Positions 36,155 through 45,151 of a stretch of DNA of 64,000 bases are shown here, one piece after another. Below the pieces are notes generated by a model, which did not search any database, was not told where the DNA came from, and saw only the letters and a program-made list of their open reading frames with translations. The position numbers were made by a program, and so were the translations under genes. The stretch is from Pseudonocardia sp. (GTDB lineage Bacteria; Actinomycetota; Actinomycetes; Mycobacteriales; Pseudonocardiaceae): NCBI RefSeq assembly GCF_025465255.1, contig NZ_JAODNI010000092.1, forward strand, positions 1-64,000, read 5' to 3'. How positions within the stretch are numbered: the first letter of the stretch is position 1; each line of letters opens with the position of its first letter.

Positions 36155-37090
36155 CTACAGGTCCGCGGCGAGCTCCCTGACCTGTTCCCAGGCCGCCCAC
36201 CACTCGGTGCGCTTCTGCTCGGCCCGGGTCCGCTCGCGCTCGACGAGCCGGCCGGCGACGAACACCACGAGCGCGTCCGGGGATTCGCCCAGCCCGTCGA
36301 GCAGGCCGCGGATCCGCTCCTCGGCCACGCAGGCGTCCTGGTGGTCCCCGAGGACCTCCTGGAGCACCGCCGTCGCCTGCAGCAGCCGCTTGACCGGCCT
36401 GCCGAGCATCGGCAGCACCAGCTCGCCCACGTACCGGACGCGCTTCACCCGGATCCGCAGCTCGTGCAGGGTCGCGTCCGGCGGGTGCTCCCCGGCCCGC
36501 TCGACGTTGCGCCGAAGCTTGTGCGCCTCCCTGCGGACGAGGTCGACGAGCTCGGGCTGCGCCTGCGTCGCCGACGGGGTGGGCAGGGGCAGCCGGATCG
36601 CGTCCGCCAGCCGCTCCAGCAGGGCGGCGTAGCGGGGCGCCTCGAGGGCGGCCAGCATCTCCGCCCGGGCCTGCTCGCGTTCGGTCTCCAGGGCCGCGAC
36701 GAGCTGCTCCGCCGCCCGTTGCTCGGCGGTCGGCAGGCTCGCCGCCTCCCCGCCGAGCCGCAGCAGCAGGACGTCGAGGTCCCGGACCGGTCCGAGCGCC
36801 CGGCCGAGCCGGCCGAGCTCCTCGCGCAAACCGTCGGACCACGGGCCGTCGAGCAGCGGGCGGGCGGCCTTCAGCGCGGCCCGCATTCGCCGCACCGACA
36901 CCCGCATCTGGTGCAGGTCCTCGATGTCCGTGCCGACCCTCGTCCCCGGGTCGTGCGCGAGCAGCGCCCGTAGCCGCAGGTCCAGCGCGGCGCGGACGTG
37001 GTGCGCCGGCGGGTCCGCGGGGGTCGCGGTGAGCGGCGCGGGGAGGTCGGCGACGGCGATCGGCCGCCGCCCGTTCCGAACCTGGGTCAT
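36155..37090 (-). CDS. CHAD domain protein (polyphosphate-binding type)
   Basis: 311 residues. The two-fold alpha-helical CHAD domain is marked by conserved His/Arg/Lys helices: LHQMRVSVRRMRAALKAARP near residue 75 and LHELRIRVKRVRYVGELVLP near residue 220, with LGPVRDLDVLLLRL and LGDHQDACVAEERI. CHAD domains bind inorganic polyphosphate. No CYTH phosphatase domain is fused, and no ppk or ppx is adjacent. The ATG overlaps the dapD stop by one base (TGATG), so it is translationally coupled to a lysine biosynthesis gene. Confidence 0.92.
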   Translation of the reverse strand: MTQVRNGRRPIAVADLPAPLTATPADPPAHHVRAALDLRLRALLAHDPGTRVGTDIEDLHQMRVSVRRMRAALKAARPLLDGPWSDGLREELGRLGRALGPVRDLDVLLLRLGGEAASLPTAEQRAAEQLVAALETEREQARAEMLAALEAPRYAALLERLADAIRLPLPTPSATQAQPELVDLVRREAHKLRRNVERAGEHPPDATLHELRIRVKRVRYVGELVLPMLGRPVKRLLQATAVLQEVLGDHQDACVAEERIRGLLDGLGESPDALVVFVAGRLVERERTRAEQKRTEWWAAWEQVRELAADL

Positions 37091-38037
37091 CAGTTCGCGT
37101 GCAGCGCGGCGTTGAGCGCGATGCCCTCGCCGGTGCGGGGAAGGGCCTCGACGGCGCCGGTGACGCTGTTGCGGCGCAGCAGCACGCCGTCCTGGCCGGA
37201 GAGCGTGCGGGCGGCCACGGTGGTGCCGTCGGGCAGGGTCACCTTCGTGCCGGCGGTGACGTAGAGGCCTGCCTCCACCACGCAGTCGTCGCCCAGCGAG
37301 ATGCCGATGCCGCCGTTCGCGCCCAGCAGGCAGCGCCGGCCGATCGAGATGACCTGGGTGCCGCCACCGGAGAGCGTCCCCATGATCGAGGCGCCCCCGC
37401 CGACGTCCGAGCCGTCGCCCACGACGACGCCCGCGGAGATCCGGCCCTCCACCATCGACGAGCCGAGCGTGCCGGCGTTGAAGTTCACGAAGCCCTCGTG
37501 CATGACCGTCGTGCCCTCGGCGAGGTGGGCGCCGAGCCGGACCCGGTCCGCGTCCGCGATCCGCACGCCCGACGGGAGCACGTAGTCGACCATCCGCGGG
37601 AACTTGTCCACGCCGTACACGGCGACTGCGCCGCGGGCCCGCAGCTTCGCGCGGACGAGCTCGAACCCGGGGACCGCGCACGGCCCGAAGTTGGTCCACG
37701 CGACGTTCGCGAGCAGGCCGAACTGGCCGTCGAGGTTGATCTCGTGCGGCCGGACGAGCCGGCCGGAGAGCAGGTGCAGCCGCAGGTACACGTCGGACGC
37801 GTCGACCGGCTTGTCCGCCAGCGACCCGATCTCGGTGCGGACGATCCTGGTGGTGACCTCGCGCGCCTCGTCGTCGCCGGTGAGCGGCTCGAGCGCGGCG
37901 GTGGTGTCGACGGCGTCCGCGCCCAGGGCGGGAGCCGGGTACCAGGTGTCGAGGATCGTCCCGTCCGGGGTGACGGTGGCGAGGCCGGTGCCGGAGGCAC
38001 CCTCGCTGCGGAAACCTGTGCTGAACTCGGTGCTCAC
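37090..38037 (-). CDS. dapD: Tetrahydrodipicolinate N-succinyltransferase
   Basis: 315 residues, the length of the actinobacterial DapD class (Rv1201c). The central part is a left-handed beta-helix of hexapeptide repeats ([40 protein letters not shown]). It succinylates tetrahydrodipicolinate in the diaminopimelate pathway. GTG was chosen because TAGATT lies 8 bases upstream on the minus strand (leaderless pattern) and because [20 protein letters not shown] begins the conserved N-terminus. It is divergent from dapE. Confidence 0.95.
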   Translation of the reverse strand: MSTEFSTGFRSEGASGTGLATVTPDGTILDTWYPAPALGADAVDTTAALEPLTGDDEAREVTTRIVRTEIGSLADKPVDASDVYLRLHLLSGRLVRPHEINLDGQFGLLANVAWTNFGPCAVPGFELVRAKLRARGAVAVYGVDKFPRMVDYVLPSGVRIADADRVRLGAHLAEGTTVMHEGFVNFNAGTLGSSMVEGRISAGVVVGDGSDVGGGASIMGTLSGGGTQVISIGRRCLLGANGGIGISLGDDCVVEAGLYVTAGTKVTLPDGTTVAARTLSGQDGVLLRRNSVTGAVEALPRTGEGIALNAALHAN

Positions 38038-38314
38038 GTCTGCGCAATCTACGTCAGTGGGTGCCGTGGCCCGGGCGCCGGTGGTCCGGGTGGCTGTCAG
38101 GGGTGCTCGTCGGTGGCCTTTGCTCCGCGCACACGGCCGCACCGCCCGAGGGCGCCGGTGGCGAGAAGCACCCGGAGCGCAGGTGGTGATCGCGGTCAGC
38201 GGTAGAAGACGGCCATCGGTGACCGCCTCGTACCGCGAACGGCGATCAAGGGTGCGAGGGACGGCGCGGTCACTCCCGGCCGTCGGGGCGGAGCGCCCCG
38301 GTACGGTCGCCCGC
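38038..38314. promoter_or_regulatory. dapD/dapE divergent intergenic region
   Basis: 277 bases without a gene. It holds the -10-like hexamers of dapD (TAGATT, minus strand, 38046-38051) and dapE (TACGGT, 38302-38307). CGGGGCG-GAG-CGCCCCG (38284-38300) is a compact hairpin touching the dapE -10. An inverted repeat GCGGTCA/TGACCGC lies around 38192-38226. Confidence 0.45.
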
Positions 38315-39394
38315 GTGACCTCACAGACCACGGACCGGGCCCTCGACCTCACCGCGGATCCCGTCGACCTGACGGCCGCGCTCGTCGACGTGCCCAGCGT
38401 GTCCGGGGACGAGGCCGCGCTCGCGGGCCTGCTCGAGGCGGCGCTGCGGGAGCAGGCTCCTCACCTCGAGGTCGTGCGCAGCGGTGCGGCGGTGCTGGCC
38501 CGGACCCACCTCGGCCGCGAGCAGCGGGTGCTCCTCGCGGGGCACATCGACACCGTCCCGATCGCGGACAACGTCCCGAGCCGTCGCGACGGCGCGGTCC
38601 TGTACGGCTGCGGCACGTCGGACATGAAGGCCGGGGACGCCGTCTTCGCGCACCTCGCCGCCACCCTCGCCGAGCCCCGGCACGACCTCACGCTGGTGTT
38701 CTACGACTGCGAGGAGGTCGAGGCCGCCCGCAACGGCCTGGGGCGCATCGAGCGCGAGCTCCCGGAGTGGCTCCGCGCCGACCTCGCGATCCTCGGCGAG
38801 CCGACGGACGGCGAGGTCGAGGCCGGCTGCCAGGGCACCCTGCGGGTGGAGGTCCGGACCACCGGGCGGCGGGCACACTCGGCCCGCTCGTGGCTCGGGG
38901 ACAACGCGATCCACCATGCGGGCGAGGTGCTGGGCCGGCTCGCCGCCTACGCCCCCCGGGACGTCGACATCGACGGCTGCGTCTACCGCGAGGGCCTGCA
39001 GGCGGTCCGGATCGCCGGGGGCGTGGCGGGCAACGTCGTGCCCGACGAGTGCGTCGTCACCGTCAACTTCCGGTTCGCGCCGGACCGCACCGCCGAGGCC
39101 GCCGTCGCGCACGTCGAGGAGGTCCTCGACGGGTTCGACCTCACCGTCACCGACCTCTCGCCCGGCGCCCTGCCCGGCCTCACCGCCCCCGCCGCGCAAC
39201 AGTTCCTGACGGCGACCGGGACGTCGGCGCGGGCGAAGTACGGCTGGACGGACGTCTCCCGGTTCGCCGCGCTGGGCATCCCGGCGATCAACTACGGCCC
39301 CGGGAACCCGAACCTGGCGCACACCCGTGAGGAGCACGTGGACACCGCGGCCATCACCCGATGCACCGACGTCCTCCGGCGTTTTCTCGGCTGA
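38315..39394 (+). CDS. dapE: Succinyl-diaminopimelate desuccinylase
   Basis: 359 residues, M20 metallopeptidase family. Zinc ligands are visible in [14 protein letters not shown] (His, with Asp), [10 protein letters not shown] (bridging Asp), [12 protein letters not shown] (catalytic Glu pair), [15 protein letters not shown] and the C-terminal HTREEHV. The dimerisation domain carries [16 protein letters not shown]. It removes succinate to give LL-diaminopimelate. TACGGT sits 7 bases before the GTG. Orthologue of Rv1202, which also follows dapD. Confidence 0.96.
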   Translation: MTSQTTDRALDLTADPVDLTAALVDVPSVSGDEAALAGLLEAALREQAPHLEVVRSGAAVLARTHLGREQRVLLAGHIDTVPIADNVPSRRDGAVLYGCGTSDMKAGDAVFAHLAATLAEPRHDLTLVFYDCEEVEAARNGLGRIERELPEWLRADLAILGEPTDGEVEAGCQGTLRVEVRTTGRRAHSARSWLGDNAIHHAGEVLGRLAAYAPRDVDIDGCVYREGLQAVRIAGGVAGNVVPDECVVTVNFRFAPDRTAEAAVAHVEEVLDGFDLTVTDLSPGALPGLTAPAAQQFLTATGTSARAKYGWTDVSRFAALGIPAINYGPGNPNLAHTREEHVDTAAITRCTDVLRRFLG

Positions 39395-39431
39395 CACCGG
39401 GCCGACGCACGAGGCTCATTAGTCTGCGGAC

Positions 39432-40199
39432 ATGAGCGCGAACGGGGAGCGGGCCCGACCCGAGCAGAGTTTCCGCGGCCCGGTGGTGCTGCGCCGCGAG
39501 CACCAGACCGAGGGCAGCACCACGGACCAGCGGCTGCTGGACTCGCGCGGCCCGAGCGACTGGGTGCACACGGACCCCTGGCGGGTCATGCGGATCCAGG
39601 CCGAGTTCGTCGAGGGCTTCGGCATGCTGGCCGAGCTGCCCCGCGCGGTGACGGTCTTCGGCTCGGCGCGCACACGTGCCGACAGCCCGGAGTACGCCCA
39701 GGGCGTGCAGCTGGGCGCCGCACTGGCCGAGGCCGGCTTCGCCGCCATCACCGGAGGCGGCCCGGGCGCGATGGAGGCCGTCAACAAGGGGTGCTCCGAG
39801 GCGGGCGGGCTGTCCGTCGGGCTGGGCATCGAGCTGCCGTTCGAGCAGGGCCTCAACGAGTGGGTCGACCTGGGCATCAACTTCCGGTACTTCTTCGCGC
39901 GCAAGACGATGTTCGTCAAGTACTCCCAGGCGTTCGTCTGCCTGCCCGGCGGGTTCGGCACGCTCGACGAGTTGTTCGAGGCCATGACCCTGGTCCAGAC
40001 GAAGAAGGTCACCAAGTTCCCGGTCGTCCTGCTCGGCAAGGACTACTGGCAGGGCCTCTTCGACTGGATCGCGGGCCCGGTCCTGAAGACCGGCAAGATC
40101 GGCGAGAAGGACCTGGCGCTGCTGCACCTCACCGACGACGTCGACGACGCGGTCAAGGTCGTCCACGAGGCGTACCGCGCGTGGGAGGAGACGCACTGA
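39432..40199 (+). CDS. LOG family protein (larger paralogue)
   Basis: 255 residues. A Rossmann-like LOG domain occupies about 70-235 with GSARTRADSPEY, GGGPGAMEAVNKG and the catalytic PGGFGTLDELFE. An N-terminal extension of about 60 polar residues (RPEQSFRGPVVLRREHQTEG) marks the larger actinobacterial type. LOG enzymes release free bases from nucleoside 5'-monophosphates (cytokinin activation in plants). TAGTCT is 6 bases before the ATG. The stop overlaps the start of a second LOG gene by one base. Confidence 0.9.
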   Translation: MSANGERARPEQSFRGPVVLRREHQTEGSTTDQRLLDSRGPSDWVHTDPWRVMRIQAEFVEGFGMLAELPRAVTVFGSARTRADSPEYAQGVQLGAALAEAGFAAITGGGPGAMEAVNKGCSEAGGLSVGLGIELPFEQGLNEWVDLGINFRYFFARKTMFVKYSQAFVCLPGGFGTLDELFEAMTLVQTKKVTKFPVVLLGKDYWQGLFDWIAGPVLKTGKIGEKDLALLHLTDDVDDAVKVVHEAYRAWEETH

Positions 40200-40798
40200 T
40201 GACGGCCGGACGCGGGGGCCGGGACCCGCACGCCGTCTGCGTCTACTGCGGCTCGTCGGACGGCGTCCCGCAGCGCTACCTGGACCTCGCGTCGGAGGTG
40301 GGCAGGGAGATCGGCGCCCGCGGCTGGTCGCTGGTCTCCGGCGGCGGCAAGCGGTCGATGATGGGCGCCGTCGCACTCGGGGCGCGCGAGGCGGGCGCCC
40401 GGACCATCGGGGTGATCCCGCGGAGCATGGTCGAGCGCGAGTGGGCGGACCACGACTCGGACGAACTTCTCGTCACCGAGACGATGCGGGAGCGGAAGGC
40501 GCTGATGGAGGCGCACGCCGACGCTTTCCTCGCGCTCCCGGGCGGCATCGGTACCTGCGAGGAACTCTTCGAGGTCTGGTCGGCCGGGGCGCTGGACCTG
40601 CACGGCAAGCCGGTCGTGATCCTGGACCCGGACGGCCACTGGACGGGTCTCCTCCAGTGGGTCGAAGGGCTCCCGGCGGCCGGGTTCGCGAGCCGTGCCC
40701 CGCTGGAGCGGATCACGGTGGTGCACGACGTCGCGGGCGCCCTGGAGGCCTGCGCCCCCCGCGTCGACGCCGCGGCCGTGCCACGATCGGGGACGTGA
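40199..40798 (+). CDS. LOG family protein (Rv1205-like cytokinin phosphoribohydrolase)
   Basis: 199 residues. VCVYCGSSDGVPQRY, SGGGKRSMMGAVA and the catalytic LPGGIGTCEELFEV are those of phosphoribohydrolase LOG proteins; Rv1205 of M. tuberculosis, in the same place before folP2, produces cytokinins. This is the smaller, canonical copy of a tandem pair. It overlaps its neighbours by one base (5') and four bases (3', GTGA with the folP2 gene), so the two LOG genes and the DHPS-like gene are one translational unit. Confidence 0.9.
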   Translation: MTAGRGGRDPHAVCVYCGSSDGVPQRYLDLASEVGREIGARGWSLVSGGGKRSMMGAVALGAREAGARTIGVIPRSMVEREWADHDSDELLVTETMRERKALMEAHADAFLALPGGIGTCEELFEVWSAGALDLHGKPVVILDPDGHWTGLLQWVEGLPAAGFASRAPLERITVVHDVAGALEACAPRVDAAAVPRSGT

Positions 40799-41667
40799 CG
40801 CTCCCCCCGCTCCGCTTCGGCACCCGGACCCCGGCACAGGACCGCGCGCTGGTCATGGCCATCGTGAACCGCACGCCGGACTCGTTCTACGACCGCGGCG
40901 CCACGTTCTCCGACGATGCCGCGATGGCGAAGGTCGACCGGGCCGTCGCCGAGGGCGCGGACATCGTCGACATCGGGGGTGTGAAGGCCGGCCCGGGGGA
41001 CGTCGTGGACGTCGACGAGGAGGTCCGCCGGGTCGTGCCGTTCGTCGCCGCCGTGCGCGAGCGGCACCCCGACGTCGTGATCAGCGTCGACACCTGGCGC
41101 GGCGCCGTCGGCCGGCTCGCCGTCGCGGAGGGCGCGGACCTGCTCAACGACACGTGGGCCGGGACGGACCCGACGCTCGCCGAGGTCGCGGCCGAGACCG
41201 GCGTGGGGATCGTCTGCTCGCACACCGGGGGCGCCGTGCCCCGGCTGCGGCCGCACCGGGTGCGCTACGCGGACGTCGTCGCGGACGTGGTGGAGGAGGT
41301 CACCGGCCAGGCGGAACGGCTGCTCGCGATGGGGGTGCCGCGCGAGGGCATCCTCATCGACCCGACCCACGACTTCGGCAAGAACACCTTCCACGGGCTG
41401 GCCCTGCTGCGGCACTGCGACACTCTCGTCGCGACGGGCTGGCCGGTGCTGATGGCCCTGTCCAACAAGGATTTCGTGGGGGAGACCCTGGGCGTCCCGC
41501 TGGAGGAGCGCATCGAGGGCACGCTGGCCGCGACGGCGCTGGCCGCGGCGGCGGGCGCGCGGGTGTTCCGCGCGCACCAGATCGTGGAGACCCGGCGCAC
41601 CGTGGACATGGTCGCGTCCATTCTGGGTACCCGTCTTCCGGCGCGGACCGTCCGCGCGCTGGCGTAG
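40795..41667 (+). CDS. folP: Dihydropteroate synthase-like protein (FolP2 type)
   Basis: 290 residues, TIM-barrel pterin-binding family. MAIVNRTPDSFYDRGATF and DIVDIGGVKAGPG align with the two pterin-binding motifs of DHPS. In true DHPS the second motif reads GGESTRPG; here the Ser-Thr-Arg of that p-aminobenzoate loop is replaced (VKAGPG). This matches mycobacterial FolP2 (Rv1207), which lacks demonstrated DHPS activity. It probably binds a pterin or related ligand but should not be assumed to make dihydropteroate. It is coupled by GTGA to the LOG gene. Confidence 0.88.
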   Translation: MTLPPLRFGTRTPAQDRALVMAIVNRTPDSFYDRGATFSDDAAMAKVDRAVAEGADIVDIGGVKAGPGDVVDVDEEVRRVVPFVAAVRERHPDVVISVDTWRGAVGRLAVAEGADLLNDTWAGTDPTLAEVAAETGVGIVCSHTGGAVPRLRPHRVRYADVVADVVEEVTGQAERLLAMGVPREGILIDPTHDFGKNTFHGLALLRHCDTLVATGWPVLMALSNKDFVGETLGVPLEERIEGTLAATALAAAAGARVFRAHQIVETRRTVDMVASILGTRLPARTVRALA

Positions 41668-41880
41668 TACGGAGGGAAATCACCCGGAAGTTGGGTTTAT
41701 CTCTGACCGACACTTCAATGGCAGTCCGGTTCGGATGCTCTTAACCGCGCTGTAACGAGTCGTGTCGTGAACAGTAATCCGCAATGGAACTAATCGAGTA
41801 CTCGCACCACGACTTGGAATCCCAGTTGATCCTTACGTCGACGCGCTGACCGCGTTCCGAGACCCGACCCGAGGAGAACC
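41668..41880 (+). promoter_or_regulatory. A/T-rich promoter region of gpgS
   Basis: 213 bases, notably A/T-richer than the genes around it (for example GTTGGGTTTATCTCTGA, CTGTAACGAG, GGAACTAATCGAGTACTCG). No ORF is visible. GTAAC/GTTNA-like words suggest regulator binding, fitting the stress and nitrogen responsiveness reported for gpgS in mycobacteria; exact promoter boxes are not clear. Confidence 0.35.
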
Positions 41881-42840
41881 ATGCAGCCGATCACCGAGGA
41901 CTGGTTCGCCCGTCGCACCTGGCAGGCCCCGGACTGGACCGTCGACGACCTGATCGCCGCGAAGCGTGGCCGCAGGGTGTCCGTCGTCCTTCCCGCGTTG
42001 AACGAGGAAGCGACCATCGGCGCCATCGTCGCCGGCATCGCGCCTTTCACCACGGGGGACCGGGCCTTGGTCGACGACCTACTGGTGATGGATTCCGGGT
42101 CCGAGGACCGCACCATCGAGATAGCGCGCGAGAACGGTGCCCGCGTCGCGCTGCGCACCGATGTCGTGCCGCATCTCGAGCCGGTTCCCGGTAAGGGTGA
42201 GGTGCTCTGGCGTTCGCTCGCCGCCACCGACGGCGACGTCATCTGCTTCATCGACTCGGATCTTGTCGACTTCGACCCCGGGTTCGTCCCGTCGCTGCTC
42301 GGCCCGCTGCTGCTGGCGGACGGCGTGCACCTGGTGAAGGGCTTCTACCGGCGGCCGCTGCGCCTCGAGGTCACCGAGGTCGAGTCGCTGGACCACGGCG
42401 GCGGCCGGGTCACCGAGCTCGTCGCCCGCCCGCTGCTGTCCGCCCTCCGCCCGGAGCTCGCCGGCATCGTCCAGCCGCTCGGCGGCGAGTACGCGGGCAC
42501 CCGCGCGCTGCTCGAGTCCGTCCCCTTCGCCACGAGCTACGGGGTGGAGATCGGGCTGCTGCTCGACACGGTCGACAGCTTGGGCCTCGACGCCATCGCC
42601 CAGGTGAACCTCGGGGTGCGCAAGCACCGCAACCGCAACCTCATGGACCTCGGGGTCATGTCCCGGCAGATCACGGCCACGGCGCTGCGCCGCACGGGGC
42701 TGCCGGACACCGGCGCACCGCTGACGCAGTTCGTGCAGGTCGGAGGCGAATGGGTCCCGAACAGCCGGGAGCTGGTCGCCACCGAGCGGCCGCCGATGCG
42801 GGAGGTCCTGCCCGCCCGGCAGCCGGACCAGGTCGCCTGA
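41881..42840 (+). CDS. gpgS: Glucosyl-3-phosphoglycerate synthase
   Basis: 319 residues, GT-A fold retaining glycosyltransferase (GT81). VSVVLPALNEEATIGAIV binds the nucleotide sugar, and the metal-binding DSD motif is in CFIDSDLVDFDP. VPGKGEVLWRS and VRKHRNRNL are typical of GpgS. It transfers glucose from UDP-glucose to 3-phosphoglycerate, the first step of methylglucose lipopolysaccharide synthesis in the cytoplasm. GAGGAG is 5 bases before the ATG. Orthologue of Rv1208. Confidence 0.95.
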   Translation: MQPITEDWFARRTWQAPDWTVDDLIAAKRGRRVSVVLPALNEEATIGAIVAGIAPFTTGDRALVDDLLVMDSGSEDRTIEIARENGARVALRTDVVPHLEPVPGKGEVLWRSLAATDGDVICFIDSDLVDFDPGFVPSLLGPLLLADGVHLVKGFYRRPLRLEVTEVESLDHGGGRVTELVARPLLSALRPELAGIVQPLGGEYAGTRALLESVPFATSYGVEIGLLLDTVDSLGLDAIAQVNLGVRKHRNRNLMDLGVMSRQITATALRRTGLPDTGAPLTQFVQVGGEWVPNSRELVATERPPMREVLPARQPDQVA

Positions 42841-42878
42841 GCCCTGTCGCGTCGTTCCCCACCCCGTGATGGGATGGC

Positions 42879-43271
42879 GTGGTGGGGACAGCTCTGATCT
42901 ACCTGCTCGTCGTCGCGGCGGTGGCGGCGGTGGTGTTCGTGCTCGCGGCCATGGTCTTCGGCCGGGGCGAGGAGTTGGCCCCGCTGGCGCCGGGGGCGAC
43001 ACCGACCCGGCTGCCCGCGGAGTCCGTCCGCGGGGTGGACGTGCGGGACCTGCGCTTCCAACAGGTCGTGCGCGGGTACCGGATGGGCGAGGTGGACTGG
43101 GTGCTCGAACGCCTGGCGGACGAGCTGGACCTGCTCACGAGCGAACGCGATGCGCTGTCGGCCCGCGTCGACGAACTGGAATCCGGTCCCGCGATACCGG
43201 CCGCGCGGCGCGCGACCGGCGGCACCCACCGGCGCGTCGGCCCGTCCGAGCACGAGGGGCCGCGCCCGTGA
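42879..43271 (+). CDS. DivIVA-domain membrane protein (Rv1209-like)
   Basis: 130 residues. One N-terminal helix (LIYLLVVAAVAAVVFVLAAM) is followed by a short linker and the DivIVA motif VRDLRFQQVVRGYRMGEVDW with a coiled-coil-like stretch (ERLADELDLLTSERDALS). Such proteins sit at the membrane and may link envelope growth to the cytoskeleton. Two adjacent GTG codons are possible starts. Its stop overlaps the next start (GTGA). Same place as Rv1209, between gpgS and tag. Confidence 0.8.
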   Translation: MVGTALIYLLVVAAVAAVVFVLAAMVFGRGEELAPLAPGATPTRLPAESVRGVDVRDLRFQQVVRGYRMGEVDWVLERLADELDLLTSERDALSARVDELESGPAIPAARRATGGTHRRVGPSEHEGPRP

Positions 43272-43786
43272 GCGAGCCGTCCACCGGCGGGACGCCGGCT
43301 CCGCACGGCCGTCGCGAGCTGACCCTGACCGTCGACGTCCGGGCGCCCGCCCCTGTGGTCTGGGCCTACGTGACGGACTGGGAGGCGCAGGGGGAGTGGA
43401 TCCCCGCGACCCGCGTCCGGCGCACCGGAGGGGACGGCCGGTCCGTCGGGTCCACCCTCGACGCCTTCACCGGCGTCGGCCCGGTCGGCTTCCTGGACAC
43501 GATGGAGATCACCGAGTGGAGCGAGCCGGCTCCCGGTTCCGACGGGCCCTGGCGCTGCGTCGTCCTGCACACCGGGAAGGTCGTGCGCGGCGACGGCGTG
43601 TTCGAGGTCGTCGAGCTAGGGCCGCAACGCTCCCGGTTCGTCTGGACCGAGCTGCTGGACCTCCCGCTCGGGGCGGTCGGCCGGTTCGGCTGGCCGCTGG
43701 TGCGGCCCGGCTTCGCGGCGGGTGTCCAGCTCGCGCTGCGGAAGATGGCCCGGCTGTGCGAGCGGCGGTACACCGCACGGCGGTGA
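43268..43786 (+). CDS. SRPBCC family protein
   Basis: 172 residues. LTLTVDVRAPAPVVWAYVTD and WEAQGEWIPATRVRRTGGDG are the opening strand-helix of polyketide-cyclase/dehydrase-like SRPBCC proteins; FVWTELLDLPLGAVGRFGWP and the final amphipathic helix close the ligand cavity. It probably binds a lipid or other hydrophobic molecule; the ligand is unknown. The GTG overlaps the DivIVA-domain gene by 4 bases. Confidence 0.8.
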   Translation: MSEPSTGGTPAPHGRRELTLTVDVRAPAPVVWAYVTDWEAQGEWIPATRVRRTGGDGRSVGSTLDAFTGVGPVGFLDTMEITEWSEPAPGSDGPWRCVVLHTGKVVRGDGVFEVVELGPQRSRFVWTELLDLPLGAVGRFGWPLVRPGFAAGVQLALRKMARLCERRYTARR

Positions 43787-43836
43787 CCGGGGAAAGCGCG
43801 ACGGAACTGTCGGACCCCGCGGGTAGCGTGCCGCCC

Positions 43837-44418
43837 GTGACGACACCTGCTGGCGAGCGCCTCCGATGCGGATGGGCCACCTCCGCCCCGGAGTACGTCG
43901 CCTATCACGACGACGAGTGGGGCCGTCCCCTGCGCGGCGAGGTCGCGCTCTTCGAGCGGCTCACGCTCGAGGGCTTCCAGTCCGGGCTCTCGTGGCTGGT
44001 GATCCTGCGCAAGCGGCCGGCGTTCCGGGAGGCCTTCGCGGGATTCGACCCGGAGGCCGTCGCGAAGTTCGACGACGCGGACCGCGCGCGGCTGCTGGCG
44101 GACGCCGGCATCGTCCGGAACCGTCTGAAGATCGATGCGGCGATCGACAACGCCCGGGCCGTCCTCGAGCTCGACACGCCGCTCGACGAGCTGCTGTGGT
44201 CGTTCGCGCCGGACCCGGCCACCCGCATCCGCCCGGCGACACTCGCCGAGGTACCGGCCACGAGCGGGGAGTCGAAGGCCATGGCGAAGGAGCTCAAACG
44301 GCGAGGCTTCCGGTTCGTCGGACCCACCACCTGCTACGCGCTGATGCAGGCCACCGGGCTTGTGGACGACCACGTCGCGGACTGCTGGCGAGCGGCCCCG
44401 GACGCTCCGCGTCCATAA
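43837..44418 (+). CDS. tag: DNA-3-methyladenine glycosylase I
   Basis: 193 residues, standard for Tag. RCGWATSAPEYVAYHDDEWG, LEGFQSGLSWLVILRKRPAF and CYALMQATGLVDDHVADCW carry the family signature, including the Cys/His residues of the structural zinc site near both termini. It excises 3-methyladenine from alkylated DNA. I chose this GTG because TAGCGT is 7 bases upstream; an in-frame GTG at 43783 overlapping the previous stop would add 18 weakly conserved residues. Orthologue of Rv1210. Confidence 0.93.
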   Translation: MTTPAGERLRCGWATSAPEYVAYHDDEWGRPLRGEVALFERLTLEGFQSGLSWLVILRKRPAFREAFAGFDPEAVAKFDDADRARLLADAGIVRNRLKIDAAIDNARAVLELDTPLDELLWSFAPDPATRIRPATLAEVPATSGESKAMAKELKRRGFRFVGPTTCYALMQATGLVDDHVADCWRAAPDAPRP

Positions 44419-44620
44419 CGGACGGTCTTCTCCCGACGCCGCGTTCGGCCCGTGATCCGGCGATTGCGCAGCGTGCACGCATCACCCCGGCGTGCACCGT
44501 TGATCGCCTCGGTTGCACCTCACGCTCCGCGATGGGGGAGAATGGCCACACCATCCCGCCGTGCGCGCTCCCCAGCGCACCGGCGCCCTGCACGAGAACT
44601 GACGACGGAGGGAGCAGGAC

Positions 44621-44791
44621 ATGGCGGCGATGAAGCCCCGGACCGGCGACGGACCCCTGGAAGTGACCAAGGAGGGTCGGGGCATCGTGATGAGGGTCCC
44701 GCTCGAGGGCGGCGGCCGGCTCGTCGTCGAGATGACCCCCGAAGAGGCCAGCAATCTGGGCGACGCCCTCAAGGCGGCCTCCCCCAGCTGA
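44621..44791 (+). CDS. DUF3117 small protein (Rv1211-like)
   Basis: 56 residues: MAAMKPRTGDGPLEVTKEGR, GIVMRVPLEGGGRLVVEM and TPEEASNLGDALKAASPS. This is the DUF3117 family, a very conserved actinobacterial protein of unknown function; beta strands followed by one helix are likely. A strong Shine-Dalgarno (GGAGGGAG) precedes the ATG. It sits between tag and the glycogen genes as in M. tuberculosis. The 200 bases upstream hold no gene and must include its promoter (TTGCAC near 44513 is a possible -35). Confidence 0.9.
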   Translation: MAAMKPRTGDGPLEVTKEGRGIVMRVPLEGGGRLVVEMTPEEASNLGDALKAASPS

Positions 44792-44854
44792 GCCCCGGAA
44801 GTGGGTGCCCGTGTCGTTCCCGCGGCGCGGGGCCCGCACCGGGAAGTCCGGGGC
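44792..44854. terminator. Complex hairpin after the DUF3117 gene
   Basis: GCCCCGGA (44792-44799) pairs with TCCGGGGC (44847-44854), starting one base after the stop. Inner pairings (GTGGG/CCCGCAC, TTCCCG/CGGGAA) are also possible. It lies between convergent genes and probably terminates both. Confidence 0.5.
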
Positions 44855-44888
44855 AGGCTCCTCGGGACCGGCTGCCCGGACGTGCGCG

Positions 44889-45074
44889 TCAGGACTCGCT
44901 GCCCGCCGTGGCGTGCACGCCCTGCTCGCTCACCCCCGTGTCGGCGAGTTCCAGGTGCTGGATCGACACCGCCCCGCAGACGCAGAGCCGGTAGCGGACC
45001 CAGCCCTCGGAGGTGTGGTGGGTCGAGAGCGTCCTGGCCTCGTCCGTCGGCCAGCCGCAGCGCGTGCAGCGCAT
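44889..45074 (-). CDS. 61-aa zinc-ribbon-like protein
   Basis: MRCTRCGWPTDEARTLSTHH, then TSEGWVRYRLCVCGAVSIQH. CxxC (Cys3, Cys6) and CxC (Cys31, Cys33) form a probable zinc ribbon; the C-terminal third is polar. A good Shine-Dalgarno (AGGAG, 8 bases before the ATG) supports expression. I do not know a function. It is divergent from the CGNR zinc-finger gene, 77 bases apart. Confidence 0.75.
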   Translation of the reverse strand: MRCTRCGWPTDEARTLSTHHTSEGWVRYRLCVCGAVSIQHLELADTGVSEQGVHATAGSES

Positions 45075-45151
45075 CGTCGCACTCCTGATGAGAGTAATGT
45101 GCGTCTTTAGTTGACGCCTTACGCCCAGAGGGTAGCAGGAGTAATAGCTCA

